Source: Amphiura filiformis (Eukaryota; Echinodermata; Ophiuroidea; Amphilepidida; Amphiuridae). Taken from it: 64,000 nt of DNA. Location: assembly GCF_039555335.1 (NCBI RefSeq), contig NC_092635.1, positions 68,112,058 to 68,176,057 on the forward strand, written 5' to 3'. A program made the translations under genes and the position numbers. Below, piece after piece: positions 1 through 12,719 of this stretch (position 1 is the first letter of the stretch; every line of letters begins with the position of its first letter). The notes under the pieces are model-generated. The model made no database searches. It saw only the letters and a program-made list of their open reading frames with translations, and had not been told where the DNA came from.

Positions 1-2310
1 TGCATTTTACAGGTCAAATGTTCGATATCAAAAGTAACAAAGTAAACTGGAGCAACCACAACAAAGTTCACAAAGAAAACAAACAAGATAGGTACTCCGA
101 GACATGGGGGATACAATCAGTAATTATCAACTTCACGCATGCAAATTTTGCAGGATTTTGATTTTTTGCACTTTAAATTCCATGGTAAATTTTAAATTCA
201 CAAAATTTGAAGCCTGTGATATTAGGCCAATATAATTTAATAGTTTATCTTAAAGCCATTAGTAAAATTGCCCAATTTTTTAGCATTATTACTGCTGGAT
301 ATGGAATAAATTTTACTTTTCACCAGTTTTTTTTTACCTCCAAAATCCACCACACAAAAAATTCACGTCTGAATCGTCAATCGTAAATCTCAATAAAATT
401 CTTCAACTTGAACAGTGAAACTATGCGTGCATATTCCCAGGTGTATTCTTGTCCAACAGATCATCCCACAGTTTGATACAATTAATTAAAAACAAAATTT
501 AACAGCATTCTGCATTACATGTAGGTTTTCAACATGAGACAAACTATCAAATTAACATCAAAACCCCAAACTACTCAGAACTACAAGATTCACAAAACAT
601 GAATCCCACTTATAAATTATACTGAAATAATATTTCACATTAATACATGAAGTTTAGACCAAATTGATGTGAACTTAATCAGGAATAAAATTTGTAGCCA
701 ATGTGCATTGTTGCTTGAAGAATATAAGTGAGTTGAATTAGATCGAATCGGATGTTATTTTAGTGAGTGTGATGGCCTTAGATGTTGCCGGCTATCAAGC
801 AATTTAGCATTGTTTAGTTGCTATGATACAAGAAACATCTTGGGCCTTAAAGAAAATACTTTAGAGTTCCCACAGTAAAGTAATCCATACAAAAAAATTA
901 AACTGTTCTTAACTGAAATGTTTCTTTCTTTTGATTACTGTACATACACTTTCATCATGGACATTTCACAAAATAAAAATTCTTCAAAATGGAACCTGTT
1001 GAGCACTTCAAATCACTACCAGTTGAACTCAAGTCAACTTACAGTGACACAAATAACAGTCGTCAGCAACAACTGAATCGCTAAAAGCGTTTGACAATTG
1101 CTACTAGCGTTTGAGCACAAGCAATTTGTCTCTCGATGGCTGTGACTGCTAGTAGTGTGATTTTTGAACCTGGTATGTGTACACAGATAAGATCAAAAAC
1201 ACTGGATCATTTGTAACTACTATACCATTCAGCAAATTACTTCAGCGGTGTTCATCTACTCTTTCTGATTATCGCGGAAAAAGAACTAGGTCACACGTTG
1301 CTGCATAGCTTGACCAGCGAATGAGGTGCTGATGTGATCATGACGTGATTCAATTAGCCAATCAGAACCACACTTGACACTTCTGTATACGCCATAAACT
1401 GTGCCAAAGTGGCAGACTGCTTAAGTTCTCTGCTGAAAACTATAATTCCAAAAATTCATGAAATCAGTTACAAAAAACATAAAAATAAAATTAAACCAAA
1501 CAATTATTCAAAATACACCTTTAGGGTAGCAAACTCCCATTTTCCTTTTCAAATTTCATAAACACCAAATCAATGGTCAGATGATAATGCATGAATTATA
1601 TATTTCCTTTGTATCAGTATTTACAATTACAAAGAAGCTTTAAATCATGAATTAAAAAAAATGTAAAACAATTCAAAATTGGTAATGCCTGAAAAATTAA
1701 TCACACATAGCTGTACACTTTCACAGCACAAGCATCCTGTTCATCCAGGGTTTTCTTAGGATTTCAAGCACATCTTCCTGAATGAAAACAATTTACTTCC
1801 CATGATATTCCACAAGCATTTTAATGAACAATGTATATGGTGTAGACATTTGACACATTTTCACTTCCGCCACCACTTTGAAGTTACAATTTTTATGTTC
1901 AATGTTCGTGTGTTTCAAGAATTCGGCATGAGTCGACATTCGACAAGGCATGACAGAAACATCAAGCAGAAATAGAGAAAGTGATAACACAGAAAAGCCA
2001 AGGAGCATCAAGCTGTATGCCTTTTTAAAGTCAAGTAAAAAAAAGTGTTTAGGACAGCGTTCAAGCTTTGACTTACGTTTCGCGGACAGAATGGTGGGAA
2101 CTTAAAGTGAAAGATATCCTACTTAAAGGAACATTTTCTGGGGTGAAATTTTGTGTAGAAACTGAATCTGACATAAAAAAATGCATAATTGTCAACTTGA
2201 AAAGTTTCCCCATAGCACTGTACAGGCATATTTCTGCCTGAAGTCCTCAAATTTGAGCGAAAATTGGCGCAAAAAAAATAAGTCCTGCAAAACTAGGACT
2301 CTCAGGGCTA
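1..2310. other. AT-rich DNA without recognised gene
   Basis: I see no exon with convincing protein similarity, no RNA gene and no clear transposon end here. The stretch is AT-rich and rich in short A and T runs. The only item of note is a 72-codon minus-strand ORF at 1793-2011, listed separately. The region could be intergenic or intronic. Confidence 0.5.
1793..2011 (-). CDS. small hypothetical ORF with a hydrophobic N-terminus
   Basis: This is a 72-codon ORF from ATG to TAA. The first 20 or so residues (MMLLGFSVLSLSLFLLDVSV) are strongly hydrophobic and resemble a signal peptide or a membrane anchor. The rest has three cysteines and ends EYHGK. I do not recognise a family. An ORF of this size arises easily by chance in AT-rich DNA, and I see neither a convincing splice context nor a second exon. 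It could be a small secreted peptide, an exon of a larger gene, or nothing. Confidence 0.15.
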   Translation of the reverse strand: MMLLGFSVLSLSLFLLDVSVMPCRMSTHAEFLKHTNIEHKNCNFKVVAEVKMCQMSTPYTLFIKMLVEYHGK

Positions 2311-2745
2311 AACAAATATAAACTTGCTCTAGAGCAGGCCTTCTCAACTAGTTTATTTGAAGCGCCAACTGGAAAATGTATGTGATCATGAAGTGCCAAA
2401 ATGTTTAAGGGCGCCTGAGGACTTTGTGAGTTAGAGTGGGCGCATAGCGGGTACGGTGTAGTGATGAAGTTTTATCGGGGGTCCAGGGGGCAGCGCCCCC
2501 GGAAGCTCATGGATTTTAAGGTTTTTTAAAGGCCCAGATTTAGTATTTTCACCTCTTTTTTGTTCAAGATTTATGTGAAAAAAATATTTAAATTACCGTG
2601 CGCCACTTCGACTGACTCCAAGCGGCGTGGCGCGCGCGCCGCCAGTTGAGAAGGCCTGCTCTAGAGGGAGGTCTTGGCTATAGCAAGTTTATATTTGTTT
2701 AGTCTTAAACCTCACAGTTTTGAAGGACTTATTTTTTTTGCAAAG
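2250..2745. repeat. older inverted repeat that hosts the hAT insertion
   Basis: The left arm (about 2265-2326) and right arm (about 2680-2745) are inverted copies. Both contain an AAACAAATATAAACTTGCT-like stretch and a run reading AAAAAAAATAAGTCCT. The hAT-like element at 2335-2658 sits in the loop. The arms have diverged and differ by small indels. The outer limits are not sharp. Confidence 0.6.
2335..2658. mobile_element. non-autonomous hAT-like transposon (324 bp)
   Basis: The ends carry a perfect 15-bp terminal inverted repeat: CAGGCCTTCTCAACT at the left and its reverse complement at the right. The element is flanked by an 8-bp direct duplication, CTCTAGAG (2327-2334 and 2659-2666). An 8-bp duplication and a CAG-type start are hallmarks of hAT elements. 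There is no transposase ORF. The right half holds a GC-rich GCGCGCGC stretch. The target site lay in the loop of an older inverted repeat. Confidence 0.85.
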
Positions 2746-2749
2746 GCCT

Positions 2750-5640
2750 TTATTTTTTTCACACCCGCCGAAATGTTAGGGGTAGGGGTAACATATTACT
2801 ACTTTAATTTTTGTCAGTACATTTAACTGAGTCAAGTTTTATACCACTATTTAGCTAGTGAAATACTGAACAAAAAGACACAAAAAGCATCTCAATAGCT
2901 CATACCATTGAGGAGTTATGGCTTTTTCAAGCTCAAAATTAGGCGAAAATTGCATTTTTTCCCAAATCAATTGTCACCCTGACCCCTAACTTTCTAACCC
3001 TGTTACAAAAATAAAGAAACAGATTTATCCCATTTAATGATTTGAATATCACAAATGTACCTTTGTCACATAATTAGCATAAAAAATTAGGCACTACTCA
3101 GTAGTTTTTATGTTCATACACTCACAGGAAATTAGCAAGTCAAAATTTTGTCACCCCAAAGCGGCCATTTTCGCCAAAATTGGACCAAAAATGAATGTTT
3201 CTCCAAATCAGTGAAAAATAAGGGGTTTTAAGTGCCAAAATCTGAAAATATGTGACATTTTACCCCTAGAAACATTTAAGCAATCAAGAATTATGACTGT
3301 TTTCACCCCTAAATATTTTTTTTTCACACGCGTGTCCGCCAAATGTAAGTCAAAACTTGAATGCTGTCTTAGGGATAAAAAATCCGCAACTTTTAATTCA
3401 AACTTTCCTTACGTTTTCTGACATTTGGAAGCATTTGCAAGGCCAATCGGTATCAACTGTGAAGTGCAAATACGTATGGGAACTCTTGGATTTTGCTTCA
3501 TTTTTAAATTTTTCACTCCAAATTAGGGTATTAAATTGAAATACCCCAAGAAAATCACATCATTATCGTATTAAAATCATGATGGAAAGTTGTGGATTCA
3601 AAAGAATTATTTTGCAAATATCACACAATGGGTAGGAAATTGGCTGGGGTGGGTGGGGGTATGGGTGTGTGTGGGAGGAGTTGGGGGGGGTAGAGTTGCA
3701 GAGGCTTGTGTGACATTTAGGTTCCACAAATGGGTAATTTTGTACAATTTTCTGCTCCCATTTAGGGCCACTTTTGGCACCTGCACCAGCCTTGAGACCA
3801 CAACCCAAGAAGCTCCTCCAGGAATGCACTTCCTCCATAACATTGGCATCAATCCATCTTTGAATGACATAACATGTCTGCTATCCCTAATCGACCAACT
3901 CCCACCACCTCAAATTCCTCTACACATTTTCCATCTCATCGTCATGAGCATACACATAGACAAAACCTAAGATGCAGTTCAAGTTCGAGATGGCTGCCCG
4001 ATTCAAAAACAGCTCTCTGCGGGTCATTTGGAATTGATACTCCTAACAACACTTTCAATGAACATTCCAGATATAAACATTATCAGACTCAGTCCGCAGG
4101 CTTCGAATGTCATAACATGGGCTGTGCCGTTATCTACATTGTACATCAGCAGACGTTTGTTACATTTTGTAATTAATTATCAAATCAATGCAGTAAACGG
4201 ATTAAAGCCAAATAAAACAAGTCCCGAGCGCATGTTATGAGAAGTTCAAACAAGGATGAAAGCGTCTACAGGATTCTTCCTGAAGGTCAACGTGCCGATA
4301 ATCAATTTATGAAGATCTATTGGTTGATTTGATCGTACACCTGATGCCCCATAGGAATTAGTAAGACACAGCATTCTTGTAGTTATAACATTTTCCTACA
4401 CTGTGTAATTTGGAAATAACTCCTATTTTTGCTGCACACATATTTTGGCAAAATTGTTTTACATTTTTTGCCACCATGTATAAGTTCAAAACTCTATTTC
4501 TACTAAGGGTCGTTTTACAGGCAAAATTGTGCTCTTTTAAAGTGTAAGGTGATTTTTTCCCCAAACATGCACCCATATCTGATGATTTTGACCTGCCCCA
4601 TTCTTGGATAATTTTTCAAACCTGAAAAAAATTTAACTTATGTCAATTTTTTTTTTAAATGACGCTTCATTCAAAATTGACATACAGCGCATGATACGTC
4701 AGTATGTCAAATTCATATCCCTAGATACAGAAATAGTGGCGTATGTCACATATTTACGACAAAGTGACAAATGTCACTGATACGCCACGTCATGCAAAAC
4801 ATGGGGAAATTTGTACACAATTTTCCCATTGAGTGAGATATGCCAAACTAATTAGTAATAATATCTAATTAATTAATGACATGCTTGTCTTGAAAATTTG
4901 TCACAATGTACATGCTAGAGCGTAATATATAGATTATAGAACTTAACTTATCCCATTTGTCAAAAATGGCTGATACGACGGTATGTCATCCGAGCGACGA
5001 AATATATACACAATTTTAGATGCACTATTAGAAGGTCACCACACAACAACTGGTGAACAACATATAGAACTAGATTCCTGAGAGGCCTTCGTTATTGAAT
5101 ATATGCCTCACAGGGATACTCTCCTGCCCATGATTAGGTATGCTAAGTACTCCTATTTTCACTGCTATGTCCACAAGTCATGTCAAATTTACATTTCATT
5201 TACAAGTGAATATGAGACCAGTCAAAACAGCGAGAACCGCAAGGTAATAAACATTTAGATACATGTGTAAAATGTGTACTGTGCATATTTTGCAGCACGT
5301 GTAAAAGATTATAATTATATTTATACATTAAATAATGATGCTGTGTGAAGGATGGACCATGTTCATTTTTACATTCAATAATACGGACCAAAATAGTTTG
5401 TACATTAATTTAATTTTGAATGTTACGAGATAAGCAAATGTGCCGAAGGGGAGACTCCATCACGGATATTTTTGTAAATACTGATTGCACACAATGTGTA
5501 TTTTATAGTTGAGGCATACCCTAAATTACAAACAGTAAACTTGATAAAGTAGTTAAATATTAACTATTGATGATACAATTAATAAAATATGTTTGTAATA
5601 AAATAACCTTGTGTTTGCCAACAATTTCCTACACTGTAAC
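2750..5640. other. unassigned DNA, one G-rich simple stretch
   Basis: No gene is recognised. A G/T-rich low-complexity run lies at 3640-3700. A short region at 3770-4000 has fairly even base composition and two overlapping ORFs, and an AATAAA lies near 4211. This might be a terminal exon of an unknown transcript, but no family similarity is visible. Confidence 0.4.
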
Positions 5641-6168
5641 AGTTGTAAGTAATTAATTGGGATTCCAGGTAAAAACCACATGTGCCTGCTCACGGTCAAA
5701 AAATTTTTATTGCCTGAGGCGAAGGGGCTTTGGTAGTAGGTTACAAAAAGTCACATCAAAAATTCCTCCGGAGCTTGTTGCCATAGCAACGGCAGATTTT
5801 ATGATTTTAGCGGTTTTTGCTTATTTTGGGGTGAAAATAAGAGAAATATTATACACTTTTCTGAATTGCTCTTGACTTAAAATTTGAGGTCAAATTAAAA
5901 AATAACCTTATCACCATAAAGTACCATCTTTGCACTTTTCACAGGTGTAAAAATATTTCAATAATATTTCCCCATGTGCAATTTTAGGGATGGGCAACAT
6001 TGACATTTTAGCACTTTTGAAAAAATGACATTTTTACCATATCTTTGAAGTCAAAAAACGAATTTTGCTTGAGCACCCAGAATTATTTCCTCATTGGTGG
6101 TACTTGAGCAGACATTGCCCCTTCCAAATCTGGTAAAAAAACTCTGGGGCTATTTGTCCTGTAAAGCC

Positions 6169-6960
6169 AGTGTTGCCAGAAAGTTTACCAATTTTCAAAA
6201 AATGCATTTTTCGAAATAATGCATTTTCTACATATTTTCTCATATAACTTTTTATCGACCAACTTAATTGAAATATTGACCCTTTGCGTACAAGATTTGG
6301 CACACAACTGCTTCCGGAAGCAACACTTCAGAAGAGTCGTGTTCTGTACATAACTCTTTCAGAAATTTACCTTGCATTTTCATGTTATATAAATTATGCA
6401 AAGACCTTCAACAATTTTGAGTAAGAAAATCAGATCAAGTGCAATCAAAAATGGCGTCCAAAATGGCCGCCAAATAGGGATTTTCCATTAAAACACACTA
6501 TAGCAACATACAAATGATCTAATGATGAAAAAATATTGATACAATATGTTTCTAATCAAAGGAAATACATATATGCCCATTTTGTTTCATTCGGATTTTT
6601 AAAATTCAAAATGGTGTCCAAAATGGCCGCCGGAATAGCCTATTTCCATTGAAATACACTAGAGCAACATGAAGTTGATATAATAATAAAGAATTACCAG
6701 TGGAATTAATTTTTATAACCAAAGGAAATAAATATGCACACAATTTGTTTCATTGGTATCTCTCAAATTCCAGTGTTGCCAGAAAGTGTCCCAATTTTTT
6801 AAACTGCATTTTTCAAAATAATGCATTTTCTACATATTTACTCATATAACTTTTTACACGACCAATTTAATTGGAATATTTACCCTTTGCATACAAGATT
6901 TGACACACAACTGCATCCGGAAGCAACACTTAAAGGCTGCAGAAGAGTCGTATTCTGCAA
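6169..6960. repeat. internal direct duplication in the left foldback arm
   Basis: Two copies of about 185 bp start with CAGTGTTGCCAGAAAGT and end near AGAGTCGT(A/G)TTCTG. They are spaced by about 603 bp (6169-6350 and 6772-6960). The right arm of the foldback has one clear counterpart (about 9595-9770), so the duplication probably arose after the foldback formed. Confidence 0.6.
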
Positions 6961-7399
6961 AATCCGGTATTGCCAGAAAAGCTGACTTTTTAAATCTATA
7001 TTTCCAATAAGTGCATTTTACATAATTAAATTTATTTAATTATTTTAACTGTTACCGTTATTTTATCTAGCTTTATTTGTACATATGCTAGCACGAGCTC
7101 ATACAGGTTTTGAAACTTGGGATTGGTGTTGCCAGATAGTATGAAAAACTGCTGTCACCCAAAGACCCCTTAATTTTCCTTAATCTGTCACCCAAATACC
7201 CTTATATATATATCCATTTGAACAGCTAGCAACCAGTCACCTATCACTGATTTTGTTACTTCTTTTGAAATAACAAAGCCGTCAAAACCTTTTGTAGCCA
7301 TTTAGAACTAGGTTTTTACATTTAATTTGACTTTTTCTTTTGTCTTTTCAGTTCTATGAAAAGTATGGAGAGTGCAGAGTATAAAGTTCCTATATAGCT

Positions 7400-8512
7400 T
7401 TTCCCTAGTTAACTTTCGAAAAAAAAACCCGATATCCTAGTTAACCTTTTCAACATAGCTGTAGCCTATGAAACTTTTGTAACGTAACTGTAGCCGAGTC
7501 CACTTTCCTAACATATTTATACTAGTAGTACTTACAATCGTTTTACAAGGATGGATTATGTTAAATAAAGCCATGACCATGCATGTTACCAAGAAGCTGG
7601 TTGATGAAGATACATTAATCATGTGACTAATCAATGTCATAAGAAGTATACCATGAAATCCATTCTAGAAATAATATCAGAACGGAATCCTAAGACTCAA
7701 GACCAAAAAGAATCTCAGTAGAACAACATAGATGTTACAAAAGTTACAGTTATCCGACATCCGCCTAGAACAGTTTCATTGCCTCTAGACATTGCTAGAA
7801 TGGATTTTAGGCTATTATTTCTGATAACATTGATTAGTCACATGATAAAATAAATGTGTCTCAATCAACTAGCCTTGGCCTCTTGGTAACATGGTCATTA
7901 TGTATTTCACCGACTCTCGCATTCTTTTACCATTGCTGGTACTTGTACCATTGCTGGTACTTAGTGTTATCACCAGTTACCCGAAAAAAACCCTGTATTT
8001 GGACATAGACCCTATAAACGCATATCTAGGGTCTATGGTGTGGACCGCGCAGCTCCAAAAAACACATTAGAGTTCTGAGAGACTCCTAATTTTTATAATT
8101 TCAGCTGTAAAAGACTCTAAATTGGTCATTCCTTACATTATCTAGGTTATTCCAGATGATTTTCAACCAGAGAGTTAAGAAAGACCCATGATTCTGACCG
8201 TTTGCAGGTCCGAAAGGCCCCCTTTTACCAGTTCGCTGTCAGCTCCCAAAGACCCACCATCTCCAAATTCCGATTCAGTGGAGCATACCGACCCGGGAGG
8301 GGGGCACTTTATCTCATCAAGCGAAACATCGTGGGAAGTGGGATAGCTTTATTAGCCAGAATCCATCCTTGCAACCAGATTTTAGGTACTAGCACTCAGA
8401 AGTTAGGAAAATTGACTCTGCAACATACTAGCTATGTTACGAAAGTTGAAGAGGCTACAGTTATGTTGAGAAAAGTTAACTGGGCTATAGCTATATTAAG
8501 ATAGTTAAGGGG
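7400..8512. repeat. nested inverted repeat with degenerate short tandem units
   Basis: A left part near 7400-7530 and a right part near 8395-8512 are inverted copies. They are made of degenerate units around the phrases GTTAACTTTTC, AACATAGCTGTAGCC and AACTTTCGTAAC. A second inverted pair sits inside (about 7555-7670 against 7790-7900). It lies in the loop of the TTAA foldback. Confidence 0.5.
8030..8325 (-). mobile_element. diverged partial copy of the CCCGGGG-ended MITE
   Basis: Read on the minus strand, this stretch follows the order of the intact element at 15296-15681. It has a G/C-rich end with GTGCCCCCC, then GGTGGGTCTTTGGGAGCTGA, then GGGTCTTTCTT, then CTGGTTGAAAATC. The far end lacks the second terminal repeat. 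It is older and truncated compared with the 15-kb copy. Confidence 0.6.
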
Positions 8513-8518
8513 GTACTA

Positions 8519-8864
8519 CACCCCTCGATAAATTTGTGTCTATTTTTGCGTTTTTCTCAAAAACTAATAACACAGTGGTAACAAAAGTTATGTATATTAT
8601 AGGGGCAAGAAATCCAATTACTACACTGGAATTTCAGTGACACAAGACAAGTGGTTCGTTATTTATGATAAGAAAAGAGGTACCGCTAAGATGTACCTCA
8701 TTTCCTATCATATATACTGAACCGCTTGTCTTGAGTCACTGAAATTTCAGTGTAGTAATTGGATTCCTTGCCCCAATAATATACATAACTTTTGTTACCA
8801 GTGTGTTATTATTTTGAGAAAAATGCAAAATAGTCAAAAGTTACCACAGGGGTGTAGTACCCCC
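8519..8864. mobile_element. palindromic TTAA MITE, copy 1 (346 bp)
   Basis: The ends read GGGGGTACTACACCCCT and its reverse complement. The left flank is TTAA (8515-8518) and the right flank TTTA. The body is nearly palindromic, with paired TATGTATATTATAGGGGCA and ATTTCAGTG blocks. The same family recurs at 14845-15194. No coding capacity is seen. Confidence 0.8.
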
Positions 8865-10284
8865 TTTATGCTACAGCTATAAATAGGAACGTTGACTAGA
8901 CTACAGCTACTAAAGTTCACTATGGTACAGCTTTGTACTCTCCAAATAAGTAATCATCATGGCATCACACTGCTTATTCCATTTGGCTCACGGATCGGAA
9001 ATATGAATTCTATTTGTATTTAATTATTACTAGGACATTAACTGGAAATATCCTAATTTGGCGGCCATTTTGGATTCCATCTTGAATAAATTGCAGAGAT
9101 TGAAATGAAACAAATTGTGTGCATATTTTATTTCTTTTAGTTATAAAAATTAACTCCATTGAAAACACTTTATTATTATATCAATTTCATGTTGCTCTAG
9201 CGTATTTCAATGGCAATGTGCTATTCTGGTGGCCATTTTGGACGCCATTTTGAATTTTGGACGCCGAATGAAACAAAATGGGCACATATTTATTTCCGTT
9301 GATTAGAAACATCAATTGCATCGATAATTTTTCATCATTAGATCATTTGCATGTTGCTATAGTGTGTTTTAATGGAAACCCCTATTTGGCGGCCATTTTG
9401 ACGCCATCTTTAATTGCACTTGATCTGATCTTCTTACCCAAACTTTTTTGAAGGTCTTTGCATATATAACATGAAAATTCAAGGTAAATATCTGAAAGAG
9501 TCATGTACACAAACTCCCCGAGCCTGTAGTAAATACGCTTATTGGAAATATAGATTTAAAAAGTCAGATTTTCTGGCAATACGGGTTTTGCAGAACACGA
9601 CTCTTCTGAAGTGTTGCTTCCGGAAGCAGTTGTGTGTCAAATCTTGTACGCAAAGGGTCAATATTTCAATTAAGTTGGTCGTATAAAAAGTTATATGAGT
9701 TAATATGTAGAAAATGTATTATTTCGAAAAATGCATTTTTTGAAAATTGGTAAACTTTCTGGCAACACTGGCTTTACAGGACAAATAGCCCCAGAGTTTT
9801 TTCACCAGATTTGGAAGGGGCAATGTCTGCTCAAGTACCACCAAAGAGAAAATAATTCTGAGTGCTCAAAGCAAAATTAGTTTTTGACTTCAAAGATAGG
9901 GTAAAAATGTCATTTTTTCAAAAGTGCTAAATTGTCAATGTTGCCCATCCCTAAAATTGCACATGGGGAAATATTATTGAAATATTTTTTGTCTCTGGGA
10001 AAAGTGCAAAGCTGGTACTTTATGGTGATAAGGTTGCTTTTTTGATGTGACCTCAAATTTTAAGTCAAGAGCAATTCAGAAAAGTGTATATTTTCTCTTA
10101 TTTTCACCCCAAAATAAGCAAAAACCGCTAAAATCATAAAATCTGCCGTTGCTATGGCAACAAGCTCGGAGGAATTTTTGATGTGACTTTTTGTAACCTA
10201 CTACCAAAGCCCTTTTGCCTCATGCAATAAAAAAAATGTGACCGTGAGCAGACACATGTGGTTTTTACCTGGAATCCCAATTAA

Positions 10285-11060
10285 TATTTTCTAAAACAAT
10301 TAAAAATTTGGAAATTAAAAATTGGTGTGATTGATTGGTTGAACTTGAAATCAATGTTCAGTTTTATCGACAACAAAAATGGAAAGATAAATCTATTTAG
10401 TCCTCAGTACGAGGACATAAAGTGATTATGTTTATTACAAGAGACAGGCAGTTGACAAAATCAGGATGTTGCTAAATGTGTATATCTGTCTGTGCATGTT
10501 ATGTTTCCATTTGTTATTTCACATTTAATTGTGCTAGTGTGCGATGCATTTCTTCTTTCCCTGTATATTAAGGTTAGCGAGAGTTTTTCATGCGCTTGAT
10601 TTCAGAGGGCGTAAGTTCATAACAGAAACAGCCATGCAGAAAATGAACAAGCGTGCGGGACGTGAGGCCTACTTACAATAGAATATCGATCCACGGTCAA
10701 GACATGAAAAGGCTATGAAACTTGGCTTAGCTCGTGCCCGGAGCTCGGATGCGGGGGGTGGCACAAGCCATTTTCGCAATTTTCACAAGGATTTTATAAA
10801 TTTTAAAATTGATTGGGGGCACGCCGTCAAGCTACGCCCTGGAAAATGTGTTGATTTTGAATTTATAGCCTTGATATCTTTGATGAAATCCATGCGGCTA
10901 TTCCCCTGATTACAATGTAAGGGTAGGCAACAACAACAATATCAAAAAGCAATTATTTGTAAATCGAATTTGGGATGAAAATCAACAAGACAGACTTAGC
11001 AGGCCTACAAAGTGAAAAACAATCAATCACGATTCACTGCACTCAGCGAATCAATCAAAT
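10285..11060. other. unassigned DNA
   Basis: No gene, repeat end or RNA gene is recognised. A 64-codon ORF at 10715-10909 has no recognisable features. Confidence 0.4.
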
Positions 11061-11065
11061 AAAAC

Positions 11066-11335
11066 TAAAAAGAAAGGAGCAAGAAAGAATAAAGAAATAG
11101 TGAAAAAGAGAAAGAAAGAGAGAGAAAGAAAATGAACGAAAAAGAAAGAAAGAAAGAAATGAAAGAAATGAAAAAAAAAAAGAAATGATAAAAGAAAGGG
11201 GGAAAGAAAAGAGGAAAGAAAGGAAGTAAAAATGAGAAAAGAAAAAGAAAAGAAAATTCAGCCACACGGAGACTCAAACCCACAAAAATAGTTCATATTA
11301 GATTCCCAGTCAACGCTCTATCCACTCGCCACAGA
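11066..11335 (-). mobile_element. tRNA-headed SINE with a pyrimidine-rich tail
   Basis: On the minus strand a tRNA-like head (about 11332 to 11261) has an A-box-like TGGCGAGTGGATAGAG and a B-box-like GGGTTTGAGTC. It is followed by a long TTTC/TTTTC-rich tract (11255 to 11066). This order (Pol III promoter, then simple tail) is that of a short SINE or a retrotransposed tRNA. The folded tRNA would be imperfect. The two Phe/Ser-rich ORFs across the tract are artefacts of low complexity. Confidence 0.45.
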
Positions 11336-12227
11336 TCAACTTACACAAATTGACTGTTTTCAAAGCGGATGATATAACTATAATTGGATGCAATTACATA
11401 TGATTACAATCGCGTCCGCATTATGGCTCTTAGAATAAACACGCATGTCGGCGCTGAAATTTTGAACGAACTGATGGAGGAAAACCTCGTTTTTTGCAAA
11501 ACTAGCTTCAATTTGGAGTGAAAATCAAATGGAATAGCAATTGGCAGAATGTTGAGAAATAATGTAGGTATTCAGATGTCTAAATTAACGTCTCGTAATC
11601 AAGATATCGATAATTTCACAAACCAGCTTTTTCTCAAGCAAATTCTCCAAAATTTTCCCCCAAAACAGGCTTTTAAAATTTAATCGGTACTGTATTTGGT
11701 TCTTCCCCATGGCAACATTATTTCTTTGATCGATTTGTAATACAATACTGAAAAAGAAGAAAACAATCGCTTTCGGTGTGGATTTATACGGAGCGCACAT
11801 TTGAAAAAAAAAACCTCATGGAACATGTTTTTGATCTTGTGAACATGGTGGGTAAAAATGCTTTAAACGAAGGATTTTAAAATTTATTCTAATAATTTGT
11901 ATATAACACACACAAAAATGTTAAGCTACATCCAATGCACCAACATTTCACTCGCTGCGATATTTGATTACTGAGAAAACTCTGTTTTAGAGAACAACTT
12001 TATACGTCTTTTATACGTCTCTTTGTGTAACCTTAATATATTAAGAATAACGATTAAGCATCATTAATTTGATCTCATGCACTAGTTTGTAATGTTTGAA
12101 TGTTTCCATGTTCCAGTGTATGATGCGTAAGCCTCTTCCCTTGTTTGTCTATTTGAGTCAAAGAATGCACAGCTATATACCTTTTGGCACAAAAACCTAA
12201 ATAGTTTAATCCACAAGATTAAACTGG

Positions 12228-12709
12228 AACCTTCAATACTAATTATAATCTTTGTCGTTCCAAATACTGTGAAATGTGAACCAGAATTTTTTTACAGAGT
12301 CAAATGTAGGGAAGTATTAGGGAACAAACCAAAAGATGAACTTGATTGTCTTGAACCTTCAATACTAATTATAATCTGTCATTCCAAATACTGTGAAATG
12401 TGAACCAGATTTTTTTTCCAGAGTCAAATGTAGGGAAGTATTAGGGAACAAACCAAAAGATGAACTTGATTGTCTTGAACCTTCAATACTAATTATAATC
12501 TTTGTCGTTCCAAATACTGTGAAATGTGAACCAGATTTTTTTTCCAAAGTCAAATGTAGGGAAGTATTAGGGAACAAACCAAAAGATGAACTTGATTGTC
12601 TTGAACCTTCAATACTAATTATAATCTTTGTCGTTTCAAATACTGTGAAATGTGAACCAGATTTTTTCCCCAAAGTCAAATGTAGGGAAGTATTAGGGAA
12701 CAAACCAAA
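12228..12709. repeat. tandem repeat, about 125-bp unit, 3.9 copies
   Basis: Copies start with AACCTTCAATACTAATTATA at 12228, 12354, 12478 and 12604, so the spacing is 124-126 bp. They are nearly identical apart from a few substitutions and a T-run length change. The period is close to a multiple of three, which gives spurious ORFs on both strands. There is no sign of coding selection. Confidence 0.9.
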
Positions 12710-12719
12710 AAAGATGATG

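Larger units (their letters stand above)
5657..10280. mobile_element. 4.6-kb foldback (long inverted repeat) element with TTAA target duplication
   Basis: The two ends are inverted copies beginning TTGGGATTCCAGG, and each is flanked by TTAA (5653-5656 and 10281-10284). The arms run over 1.1 kb each (about 5657-6790 and 9060-10280) and are collinear with high identity. They share blocks with the phrase GCTATGGCAAC and several paired ATGGCGTCC/GGCCGCC motifs. The left arm contains an internal direct duplication (6169-6350 against 6772-6960). The centre (about 6960-9060) holds further nested inverted repeats and two unrelated MITEs. No transposase ORF is visible. TTAA duplication is typical of piggyBac-type elements, so mobilisation by such a transposase is an inference. 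Confidence 0.75.

Noticed and set aside
11055..11283. Phe/Ser-rich minus-strand ORFs
   Set aside because: They are translations of a low-complexity GAAA tract.
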